Source: Saccharomonospora cyanea NA-134 (GTDB taxonomy: Bacteria > Actinomycetota > Actinomycetes > Mycobacteriales > Pseudonocardiaceae). From it: 64,000 nt of DNA. The notes beneath the pieces were generated by a model. That model searched no databases, was not told where the DNA came from, and saw only the letters and a program-made list of their open reading frames with translations. The position numbers were made by a program, and so were the translations under genes. Numbering within the stretch: the first letter of the stretch is position 1; every line of letters begins with the position of its first letter. Shown in pieces: positions 32,641-40,392 of the stretch. The DNA is taken from contig NZ_CM001440.1 in NCBI RefSeq assembly GCF_000244975.1, positions 248,001 through 312,000 of the forward strand, given 5' to 3'.

Positions 32641-34257
32641 ATGAGTTCTCGTGCGAGCGCAGCTACTTCTCCGGGTGGCGACGTCGCGGCGCAGGCACGC
32701 CGTCGACGGTCGTTCGCCGTCATCAGCCACCCCGACGCGGGCAAGTCGACGTTGACGGAGGCGTTGGCTCTGCACGCGCGCGTGATCGCCGAGGCGGGCG
32801 CCGTGCACGGGAAGGCGGGCAGACAGGGCGTGGTGTCCGACTGGATGGAGATGGAGCGCGCCCGCGGCATCTCGATCACGTCGGCGGCGTTGCAGTTCGC
32901 CTACCGCGACGCGGTGGTGAACCTGCTGGACACGCCGGGTCACGCGGACTTCTCCGAGGACACCTACCGGGTGTTGTCGGCCGTCGACTCGGCGGTGATG
33001 CTGCTGGACGCCGCGAAGGGCCTGGAGCCGCAGACGTTGAAGCTGTTCGACGTGTGCCGCCACCGCGGTATCCCGGTGATCACGTTCATCAACAAGTGGG
33101 ACCGCCCCGGCCGGGAGGCCCTCGCCCTCTGCGACGAGCTCACGGAGCGCATCGGGCTGACCCCGATGCCGTTGACGTGGCCTGTCGGCGAAGCCGGCCG
33201 GTTCCGCGGTGTCCTCGACGTCACGGACGGCTCGTTCGTGGCGTTCGAGCGGACCGCGGGCGGTGCCACGGTGGCCGGGGAGCAGCGGTTGCCCGCCACG
33301 CGTGCCGAGGAGGAGCTGGGGGAGGACTTCACCCGCGCGACGGAGGAGGCGGAGCTCGTCGCCGCGTCGGGTGGGGAGTTCGACCTCTCCGCCTACCTGC
33401 GGGGCAGCGCGACGCCGGTGCTGTTCGGCGCCGCGGTGCTGAACTTCGGGGTTCGGCATCTGCTGGACCTGCTGGTCGAGCTGGCGCCGAGGCCCGAGCC
33501 CAGGGTGGACGTCGACGGCAACCCCCGCCCGCTGGACGACGAGTTCTCGGCGTTCGTGTTCAAGGTGCAGACGGGTATGGACCCGGCGCATCGCGACCAG
33601 GTGGCGTTCGCGCGGGTGTGTTCGGGGGTGTTCGAACGGGGCATGGTGGTCACGAACGCCACCACGAAACGGCCGTTCGCCACGAAGTACGCCCACCAGG
33701 TCTTCGGGCAGCAACGCTCCACAGTGGACGTCGCGTATCCCGGTGACGTGATCGGCCTGGTCAACGCCTCCGCGCTGCGGGTCGGCGACACTCTGTACGC
33801 CGGGAAGCCCGCGGTGCGGTTCCCCGGTCTGCCGAGCTTCGCGCCCGCGCACTTCGCGGTGGCGCGGCCCTCGGACCTCAGCAAGGCCAAGCAGTTCCGC
33901 AAGGGGGTGGAGCAGTTGTCGTCGGAGGGCGTGGTGCAGTTGCTGACCTCCGATCTGCGGGGGGACGCCGCTCCCGTGTTCGCGGCGGTGGGGCCGATGC
34001 AGTTCGAGGTCGCCGCCCACCGCATGGAGTACGAGTTCAACTCGCCGGTGAAGCTCGACCGGTTGCCGTACTCGACGGTGCGGAGGTTGGCCGACCCGGC
34101 GCAGCGCGCGCTGGTGGACGCGGGCCGCAACAGTGAGGTGCTGACCCGGGCCGACGGCACCGACCTGGCGTTGTTCGCCGACGACATGAGCATGCGCCTC
34201 CTGCTGCGCCGCCACCCGGAGCTCCGGTTGGAGGCGCTGGTCGCGACCGGCGACTGA
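32641..34257 (+). CDS. prfC: Peptide chain release factor 3
   Basis: The 538-residue GTPase has P-loop SHPDAGKST near residue 28, DTPGHADFSEDTYR as switch II, and INKWDRPGREAL as the G4 loop, followed by EF-Tu-like domains II and III ending in the RF3-type VGPMQFEVAAHRMEYE. It removes RF1 or RF2 from the ribosome after peptide release. Length matches RF3 (about 530). ATG 32641 is selected because the protein family starts there, although an open frame continues upstream. Confidence 0.96.
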   Translation: MSSRASAATSPGGDVAAQARRRRSFAVISHPDAGKSTLTEALALHARVIAEAGAVHGKAGRQGVVSDWMEMERARGISITSAALQFAYRDAVVNLLDTPGHADFSEDTYRVLSAVDSAVMLLDAAKGLEPQTLKLFDVCRHRGIPVITFINKWDRPGREALALCDELTERIGLTPMPLTWPVGEAGRFRGVLDVTDGSFVAFERTAGGATVAGEQRLPATRAEEELGEDFTRATEEAELVAASGGEFDLSAYLRGSATPVLFGAAVLNFGVRHLLDLLVELAPRPEPRVDVDGNPRPLDDEFSAFVFKVQTGMDPAHRDQVAFARVCSGVFERGMVVTNATTKRPFATKYAHQVFGQQRSTVDVAYPGDVIGLVNASALRVGDTLYAGKPAVRFPGLPSFAPAHFAVARPSDLSKAKQFRKGVEQLSSEGVVQLLTSDLRGDAAPVFAAVGPMQFEVAAHRMEYEFNSPVKLDRLPYSTVRRLADPAQRALVDAGRNSEVLTRADGTDLALFADDMSMRLLLRRHPELRLEALVATGD

Positions 34258-34294
34258 GCTCCGCCGTCCTGCCGTACCCGGTCCGCACCGCCGC

Positions 34295-34759
34295 TCAGTC
34301 GGGCAGCGCCGTACACAGGTAGCAGCCCGCGGTGGCGCTGCGCACGTGGATGTAGTCCACGTCGGGCCGGGCCAGCAGCTCGTCGAGCGCGGGCTCGGCG
34401 TCGGCGTGCGCGACCCGGTGGGCCAGGACGAGCCGCCTGCCGTCGCCGTAGCAGTTGAGCAGCAGGCCGCTGCGGCCGAGTCTCGCCGGGTAGACACCCG
34501 GTTCCGCGTAGGGCTCGCAGCGCCGCTCGTGGACGAAGACCGGGCCGGGAAGGGGAACGTCCTCGCGCTCGCGGAAGGGGTCGTAGGTGAACGCGATGAG
34601 CGCCTCCCTGCCCGGCTCGATGGCGTCGAGGCACACCCGGCACGGAGCGGCTTCGGTCGGCACCTCGCGCCACGCCGGGTGTCCGTAGCCGGGGGCCCGT
34701 AGCGTGGTGCGGACCTCGTCGGCCAGCGCGGTGTCCATCGGTACGATCCGGAAACCCAT
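34295..34759 (-). CDS. DUF1203-like protein
   Basis: This 154-residue protein opens MGFRIVPMDTALADEVRTTL and has PCRVCLDAIEPGREALIAFT and GPVFVHERRCEPYA, features of the DUF1203 family, with a C-terminal ATAGCYLC. The paired cysteines suggest metal binding. Function is unknown. Confidence 0.8.
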   Translation of the reverse strand: MGFRIVPMDTALADEVRTTLRAPGYGHPAWREVPTEAAPCRVCLDAIEPGREALIAFTYDPFREREDVPLPGPVFVHERRCEPYAEPGVYPARLGRSGLLLNCYGDGRRLVLAHRVAHADAEPALDELLARPDVDYIHVRSATAGCYLCTALPD

Positions 34760-34788
34760 GCCCCGACCCTGCCTTGCCAGGGCGGAGG

Positions 34789-35250
34789 TCACCGGCGGTT
34801 TTCCGACCTGGACCTCACGTTGTCCACGGCCCAGCGGCCGGGACCGAAGACCGCGAGGAGCAGGAAGATCCAACTGTACAGCGCCGCGGGCTCGCCCATG
34901 TTCTCCAGCGGGAACAGGGCTGTCGGCTGGTGCACGACGAAGTAGGCGTAGGCCATGGCCCCCGAGCACAACAGCGCCGCCGGCCGTGTGAACAGCCCGG
35001 CCAGCACCAGGCCGCCCGCGCCGACCTCGATCACGCTCGCCCACCAGCCCGGCCACGAACCGAACGGCACGCCCGTGCCCGCGCCGTCGATGCCGCCGAA
35101 CGCGCCGAATCCCTGAACGCCGTGGCAGACGAAGAGGAATGCCACCACCATCCGGAACACGGCGAGCACGCTCGCCTCGGTCCGGCTCCGCCGTGACGTC
35201 GTGGTCGCGGACTCGGTGGTGTGCGGGGTCCTCCCGGTGGTGACGCTCAT
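34789..35250 (-). CDS. DoxX-family membrane protein
   Basis: The 153-residue protein has four hydrophobic helices with VFRMVVAFLFVCHGVQGFGA and SVIEVGAGGLVLAGLFTRPAA, the DoxX layout. DoxX proteins are small membrane proteins often tied to redox stress (in mycobacteria, part of a complex with SodA and SseA). The start ATG 35250 lies just before a short polar N-terminus. Confidence 0.85.
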   Translation of the reverse strand: MSVTTGRTPHTTESATTTSRRSRTEASVLAVFRMVVAFLFVCHGVQGFGAFGGIDGAGTGVPFGSWPGWWASVIEVGAGGLVLAGLFTRPAALLCSGAMAYAYFVVHQPTALFPLENMGEPAALYSWIFLLLAVFGPGRWAVDNVRSRSENRR

Positions 35251-35374
35251 AGCTCGCTCCCTCATGTCTCGGTGTCGTCACCAGGACGTCGAACGGGAGC
35301 GGCCGACTTCGACATCACCACCGAACTTTCTTCCGGCCGGTTCTCCCTTCGACGGGAGCGGCCGTGGGCGCGGT

Positions 35375-35455
35375 TCAGAACCAGCCGCGTTCGCGGGCGA
35401 GCCTGGCCGCCTCGGTGCGGTTGCGGGCGTCGGTTCGTCGCGGTGTGCGCTGGAG
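35375..35455 (-). pseudogene. C-terminal remnant of a LuxR-type response regulator
   Basis: Reading on the minus strand, the last 20 codons before the stop spell DARNRTEAARLARERGWF, the usual end of a NarL/LuxR response-regulator DNA-binding domain. No HTH, receiver domain or start remains. It directly follows the decayed ABC permease and suggests a lost regulator of that transporter. Confidence 0.65.
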
Positions 35456-35462
35456 GTCGTGG

Positions 35463-36199
35463 TCATGGTTTCGCACGACGATAGGACAGCGCGGCCACAC
35501 CGGCCATGACCACGGTCCACCCGGCGAGCACGGCGAGGTGACCGACGACCGCCGCGCCGTCGAACTGGGCCGTCGCCAGCCCGGCGAGGTGGTAGGTCGG
35601 CAGGACGAGGCGACGGTGCCGAAGAAGCCGGGCAGGATCTCCAGCGGCATCCACAGCCCGGCGACGACCGCGGTCGGCATCAGGATCGCGTGGAGCACCG
35701 CCGTGGTGGTGTTGGGTTTGGCCTGGAATCCCGCGGCCAGGCCGAGCAGCGCGAACGGCACGGCGCCGAGGACGAGAACGCCGTACAGGCGCAGCACCTC
35801 GAACACGGAGGCCTGCAACGTCCCGGTCAGCGCGGCGGTGAGCGTCATCGCCAGCAACACGCCCACCGAGTAGGGCAGCGCGGCGAGCACCTTGGCCGCC
35901 AGTGTCACCGGCAACGGCACCGCCTGCACCCGCTTCACCCGTAGCCAACCGATCTGGCGGTCCTGCGCCACGCCGATGCCCGGGTTCGTCAACGTCACGG
36001 TCAACACGCCGAAGGTGCCGAAGGTGGCCAGCATCCGAGTGCCCGCGGACAGCTCCTCCGACGAGTAGCCACCGAACATCGACACGAACAGGGCGAAGAA
36101 ACCGACCGGCATCAGGATCGAGAAGAACAGCGCGGTGGGTTCCCGCCAGATCGCCCGCAGCTCGTCGAGAACCTCCACGTCGAGCAGTCGCCGAGTCAC
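35463..36199 (-). pseudogene. Frameshifted ABC-2 type permease
   Basis: The first frame encodes a typical ABC-2 exporter permease through residue about 200 (VLDELRAIWREPTALFFSIL ... WMPLEILPGFFGTVAS). Near 35600-35615 the frame breaks, and the C-terminus continues in another frame (LPTYHLAGLATAQF ... LSYRRAKP) to a stop at 35463. One small indel explains it. The upstream ATPase gene is also broken, so the transporter is probably dead unless these are assembly errors. Confidence 0.85.
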
Positions 36200-37105
36200 C
36201 GGACCACCTCCTGCCGCGCGCGCTGCGGTCGCGAGGTGGGTGTCACGACCGCCTCCTCCAGCCCCGCGCCCTCGACCCGGAGATCGCTCAGTTCGGGGTC
36301 CTCGGCGAGCAGTCGCCGCAACAGTGCCTCGGGGGAGCGAGTGGCGATCCGGACCAGCTCTCCCTCCCGGTCGAGCGAGGCCACCCCGGGCAGTGCGGTG
36401 AGCACGTCGTCGTCGAGGACGGTGCGTGCGACGACCGTGCGGTCCGGCAACCGGGAGATCAACTTCTCCGGGGTGTCCGAGGCGAGCACCCGGCCCCGGT
36501 CGATCACCACGACGCGGTCGGACACGGTCGCCGCCTCGTCGATCAGGTGGGTGGTGAGCAGGATCGCCGTGCCCTTCGCCCGCCGTGTCGCGAGGATCTG
36601 CCAGAACCGCCTGCGGACGGGTGTGTCCAGCCCGCAGGCGGTTCGTCGAGTACCAGCAGTGCCGGATCGTTGACCAGCGCCATGGCCAGTTGCAGGCGCT
36701 GTTTCTGGCCTCCGGACAGCTTCGCCGCGCGGCGGTCGGCCAGGTCGGTCAGTCCCAGTTCCGCCATGATCGGCCCGGCGCTCGACCTCGGCAGTCCACC
36801 CCGGACAGCCGAACCGGCGACCAGCTCGCCGACCTTCAGCGTGCTGGGGTGGCCCAGCGATGCTGCACGACCCCCAACCACCGCCGCGTCGAGGCGTTCC
36901 TCGGATCACCACCGGCCAGACTGATCTCACCCCGCTGCCGGGGCAGCAACCCCACGAGCAGGTTCACCAGCGTCGTCTTGCCCGCACCGTTGGGGCCGAG
37001 CAGTGCCACGCACCCGCCTGCCCCGACGGTCAGGTCGACGCCGTCGAGGGCCGTCGTCCCGCCGTAGCGGTGAGCCAACCCCCGCGCACTCAACACCGTT
37101 CGCAC
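36196..37105 (-). pseudogene. Frameshifted ABC exporter ATPase (two breaks)
   Basis: Walker A GPNGAGKTT lies in the first frame (37105 to about 36860), the signature [13 protein letters not shown] and Walker [11 protein letters not shown] in a second frame (about 36860-36640), and the switch [14 protein letters not shown] plus the C-terminal domain in a third (about 36640-36196). Two separate small indels are needed. The stop overlaps the start of the permease pseudogene by four bases. Together with that gene and the regulator remnant this is a decaying drug-exporter-type operon. Confidence 0.85.
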
Positions 37106-37230
37106 ATCTCCTCCACTGTCGTCTCGAAAGAGACCGTGCCCGTCGGGGCCGGTTCCCGGTAGTGAAGGTGTGGCACGTGCGGGGAGTGACGAATGTCAAC
37201 CGCGCTGGTGGCGGCACGGTCAGACGTTGT

Positions 37231-37425
37231 TCAACGAGTGGTGAGAGCCGCGGCCAGGCACCACACGGCCGCCGCTGCCAGAGCGGCGGCCAGCACGCCC
37301 GGCCACCACTCCGAGGTGGAAGCTGCCAGAGACACCTGTATCGCCGCCGTCGTCGCGAACGTCAGCGCGAGGACGAACAGGGCCATGCGGGTGGTTGGCC
37401 ACGGTCTCGGAATACGTTGCGGCAT
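37231..37425 (-). CDS. Small membrane protein, two helices
   Basis: The 64-residue protein (MPQRIPRPWP...) has two hydrophobic segments (MALFVLALTFATTAAIQVSL and WWPGVLAAALAAAAVWCLAA). GAGGAGG precedes ATG 37425 at 9 bases, which favours it over GTG 37431. No family is recognised. Confidence 0.62.
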   Translation of the reverse strand: MPQRIPRPWPTTRMALFVLALTFATTAAIQVSLAASTSEWWPGVLAAALAAAAVWCLAAALTTR

Positions 37426-37525
37426 CGACACCGGCCTCCTCGGTGCGGGACATGCGGGATATCGCTCGTCCCGCCCCGGGAGTTACTCCGGTGGTGCCAG
37501 GTCACACGGTGCTCGAACGGTGCGA

Positions 37526-38134
37526 TCAGAAGTCGGAGCAGGAGGCGGTGTTGTACGCCCCGCTGGCCGTGGCGGTCCTGGCCTCCTTGCCGTCGACGAT
37601 CACGGTGCACTCCACGCTGCCGCCCTCGGCACCGAGGGTGACACTGAGCGAGCCGCCCTTGAGGAGTCCACTGGCCTCGGTGGTCTTCTCCCACGGCAGT
37701 TCGGTGACGTCCTCGGTCGCCGAGCTCGTGCTGTCGCCGTAGGTCGTGTAGGAGATGGTGGCCTCGGGCGCGTCGCCGGTCACCCGGTAGGTGATGTCCA
37801 CCGTGCGGTCGGCCTCTTCGGTGATCTCCTTCGCCGCCTGGTCGTAGGCGAGGTACATCACGACGCTGACCACCACGCCGAGGATGGACAGCACGAGCCC
37901 GGCGATCGAGAGCCCCTTGTTGGTGGCCTTCCGCGCCTTCACGCGGGAGATGCCCACGGCGGAGAAGATCACGCCCAGCACGACCAGGGGCCAGGCCAGA
38001 ATGCCGATGAACGGCAGCGGCGACAGGATCAGTCCGATGAGGCCGACGACGAACCCGGCGGTGCCCAGCCCGTTGCGGGCCACCTCAGGCGACGCAGTGG
38101 GGGCCGCCGTCCTCGTGTCCGGTCGTGTTGTCAT
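37526..38134 (-). CDS. DUF4190 membrane protein with MmpS-like domain
   Basis: The 202-residue protein has a DUF4190-type pair of helices (GTAGFVVGLIGLILSPLPFI then GLSIAGLVLSILGVVVSVVM, about 23-100) and a C-terminal extracellular domain (VDITYRVTGDAPEATISYTT ... LPWEKTTEASGLLKGG ... ECTVIVDGKEARTATASG) matching the MmpS pattern of mycobacteria. MmpS proteins assist lipid or siderophore export by MmpL; here no MmpL is adjacent. It is divergent from the histidine kinase at 38303 with a perfect palindrome between them. Confidence 0.82.
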   Translation of the reverse strand: MTTRPDTRTAAPTASPEVARNGLGTAGFVVGLIGLILSPLPFIGILAWPLVVLGVIFSAVGISRVKARKATNKGLSIAGLVLSILGVVVSVVMYLAYDQAAKEITEEADRTVDITYRVTGDAPEATISYTTYGDSTSSATEDVTELPWEKTTEASGLLKGGSLSVTLGAEGGSVECTVIVDGKEARTATASGAYNTASCSDF

Positions 38135-38220
38135 GTCCAGTCCTCCCAGTTGGTTGCGATGCTCGACATGCAACCGCGTTCGCCGCCTCCGCCGCGTCGC
38201 CCGCGGGTCGGTGATCTCGT

Positions 38221-38234
38221 ACGACTTAAGTCGT
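38221..38234. promoter_or_regulatory. Perfect 14-bp palindrome, possible response-regulator site
   Basis: ACGACTTAAGTCGT is perfectly symmetric and lies between the divergent MmpS-like gene (start 38134) and the kinase gene (start 38303). NarL/LuxR-type regulators bind such short inverted repeats, so the regulator at 39572 may control both directions. Confidence 0.6.
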
Positions 38235-38302
38235 CGTCCACGGCCCGCGCGAGCGCCGATCCGCTGATCACTCCTTCCGGCTCGCCGCCGTACGCTCGGG
38301 CA

Positions 38303-39550
38303 ATGCGCGAGTCCGCCTCCTCCCGAGCCAGGTCCGTGCTCGGCGTGCTGGTCACGGTGCTTGCCGTCGGTACGAGCGTGTTGAGCAGCCTCTACGTGTT
38401 CGCCGCGGAGACCTACGTTCCGCACTCGGAGCAACTCGACGTCACGTGGCGACCCGCGCTCGGAGTGCTCGCCGCACTCACGGCGGGCGTGCTCCTGTGC
38501 TGGCGACACAGCCGCCCCGTCGTGGTGACGGGAGTGGCCGTCATTCCGCCGGTGGTGTTCGTGGCCGACGCTCTCGCCGCGTTGATCTCGCTCGCGGCGC
38601 TGACCGCGCACCGGCGCGACCGGGTCGGCTGGCTCGGGGTGGCGGCCGTGTTCGTGGCCACCACCGTGGGGGTGGCCCACGACGCGCACCGGCACGCCGA
38701 CGTCTCGGTCATCAAGATCATCTTTGGGGCGGACGGGGTTCCGTTCGTGGTCGTCGTGCTCGTGGCGGCGCTGCTGACGGCCATCCCCGCCGCACTCGGC
38801 ACGCACCGGGGCACGAAACGCGAGCTGGCGCGACACACGCAGGCCGAGCGGGCGTTGCAGGCGGAGATGGCCCGAAAGGACGAGCGTTCCCGCATCGCCA
38901 GGGAGATGCACGACGTCCTGGGCCACCGGCTGTCGCTGCTGTCCCTGCACGCGGGAGCCCTGGAAGTCATGGCGCCACAGGAGTCCGACCGTGCGGCGGA
39001 GGTCGCGCGCACGGTCCGGACCACGGCGCGGCAGTCGCTGGAGGACCTGCGTCAGGTGATCGGCGTGCTCAAGGACGGCAGGGGGTTCGGCTCCCAGGCG
39101 CCCGACCGGCCCCGAAGATACGGCCCGCCCGGGCTGACGGATCTGCCCACGCTGATCGGCAACACCCGGGAGGCAGGTCTGCCGGTGAACGTCACCGTGC
39201 TCGTCGACAACGCGGGTGAGGCACCGGAAACACTGGCCACGACCGCCTACCGCGTGGTGCAGGAGTCGCTCACCAACGTCCTCAAGCACGCACCCTCGAC
39301 GACCGTGGACGTGACGGTGCGAGGCGGCCCCGGAGTCGGTCTGACGGTGGAGATCGGCAACCCGCTGCCCGAGTCCGCGCCGGCCGAGGCGCCGATCGGT
39401 TCGGGCAGCGGTCTCGCCGGGCTCGCCGAGCGGGTGGCGCAGCTGGAGGGCACCATCAGCTACGGCTCCACCGAGCAGGGCCGCTTCGCCGTCAAGGCGT
39501 GGCTGCCCTGGGCGCAGGGGGGAGACGCGGGCGGTGTGAGAGCCGGGTGA
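38303..39550 (+). CDS. Two-component sensor histidine kinase (HisKA_3 type)
   Basis: This 415-residue protein has about six hydrophobic segments in its first 160 residues, then the HisKA_3 phospho-acceptor motif SRIAREMHDVLGHRLSLLSL with His near 206, and a HATPase domain (QESLTNVLKHAP ... GSGLAGLAERVAQLEG). It autophosphorylates on His in response to a membrane signal. It pairs with the NarL-type regulator 22 bp downstream. The upstream ABC transporter typical of such kinases is decayed. Confidence 0.92.
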   Translation: MRESASSRARSVLGVLVTVLAVGTSVLSSLYVFAAETYVPHSEQLDVTWRPALGVLAALTAGVLLCWRHSRPVVVTGVAVIPPVVFVADALAALISLAALTAHRRDRVGWLGVAAVFVATTVGVAHDAHRHADVSVIKIIFGADGVPFVVVVLVAALLTAIPAALGTHRGTKRELARHTQAERALQAEMARKDERSRIAREMHDVLGHRLSLLSLHAGALEVMAPQESDRAAEVARTVRTTARQSLEDLRQVIGVLKDGRGFGSQAPDRPRRYGPPGLTDLPTLIGNTREAGLPVNVTVLVDNAGEAPETLATTAYRVVQESLTNVLKHAPSTTVDVTVRGGPGVGLTVEIGNPLPESAPAEAPIGSGSGLAGLAERVAQLEGTISYGSTEQGRFAVKAWLPWAQGGDAGGVRAG

Positions 39551-39571
39551 ACAGCTCCCTAGCATGGCCGG

Positions 39572-40231
39572 GTGCCGCTGCGTGTAGTGCTCGTCGACGA
39601 CGATCCGCTGGTCCGGACCGGTCTCGCCATGATTCTCGACAGCACGCCGGACATCGAGGTCGTAGGACAGGCGAGCGACGGTGACGAGGTCGTGCCCCTG
39701 GTCAACCGGCACGCGCCTGACGTCGTCGTCATGGACATCCGGATGGCCCGCATGGACGGGCTCGCCGCGACGGCGGCGGTCCGCGCGCTGCCCCGGCCAC
39801 CCAAGGTACTGGTCCTGACCACGTTCGACCTCGACGAATACGTGTTCGACGCGCTCACGGCGGGCGCCAACGGCTTCCTGCTCAAGGAGAGCTCACCGCA
39901 GGAGATCATCGACGCGGTACGCGTGGTCGCGCGAGGTGAGTCGATGCTGTCTCCCCGAAGCACAACGCAGTTGATCGGTCACTTCGTGTCGTTGAAGGCG
40001 AATCCACGGCGTCGGGAGGCCGCGGTGAAACTGAGCACACTGACCGATCGCGAACGCGAGGTCGTCACAGCGGTTGCGCAGGGAAAACCCAACGCGGGCA
40101 TCGCCGAGGAGCTGTTCATGAGTGAGGCCACCGTGAAGACGCACATCACACGGGTCTTTGCCAAACTCGACGTCGCAAATAGAGTCCAGCTGACAATTTT
40201 CGCCTACGAGGCGGGCCTCGTGACTCCGTGA
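39572..40231 (+). CDS. NarL/LuxR-family response regulator
   Basis: The 219-residue protein has a receiver domain (VVLVDDDPLVRTGLAMIL with DD at the start, phospho-Asp in VVVMDIRMARMDG near 54, Lys in LLKESSP) and a C-terminal LuxR HTH (LTDREREVVTAVAQGKPNAG then EATVKTHITRVFAKL). The kinase gene ends 21 bp upstream. It may bind the palindrome at 38221-38234. Confidence 0.93.
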   Translation: MPLRVVLVDDDPLVRTGLAMILDSTPDIEVVGQASDGDEVVPLVNRHAPDVVVMDIRMARMDGLAATAAVRALPRPPKVLVLTTFDLDEYVFDALTAGANGFLLKESSPQEIIDAVRVVARGESMLSPRSTTQLIGHFVSLKANPRRREAAVKLSTLTDREREVVTAVAQGKPNAGIAEELFMSEATVKTHITRVFAKLDVANRVQLTIFAYEAGLVTP

Positions 40232-40301
40232 CAGTCGCTTCCCACGCGACCCGGCGGACACACGTCATATTGACTCTCGTGAAGACACCTGCCTAACCTC
40301 G

Positions 40302-40321
40302 CGCTAAGCGGCGGCTTAGCG
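40302..40321. promoter_or_regulatory. Hairpin/inverted repeat upstream of the conservon
   Basis: CGCTAAGC-GGCG-GCTTAGCG is a perfect 8-bp inverted repeat with a 4-bp loop, 70 bp after the response-regulator stop and 72 bp before cvnA. Without a T run it is more likely an operator than a terminator. Confidence 0.5.
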
Positions 40322-40392
40322 ATGTCGGAGGCTGCGTTGAGTCCGTCGCACGGGTTTGGGGGCCCAATGAGATACGTGTCGCTGGAAGGGCC

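Noticed and set aside
40302-40321. Terminator of the response-regulator gene
   Set aside because: A stem is present but no T run follows, and it lies in the promoter region of cvnA; kept only as a regulatory candidate.
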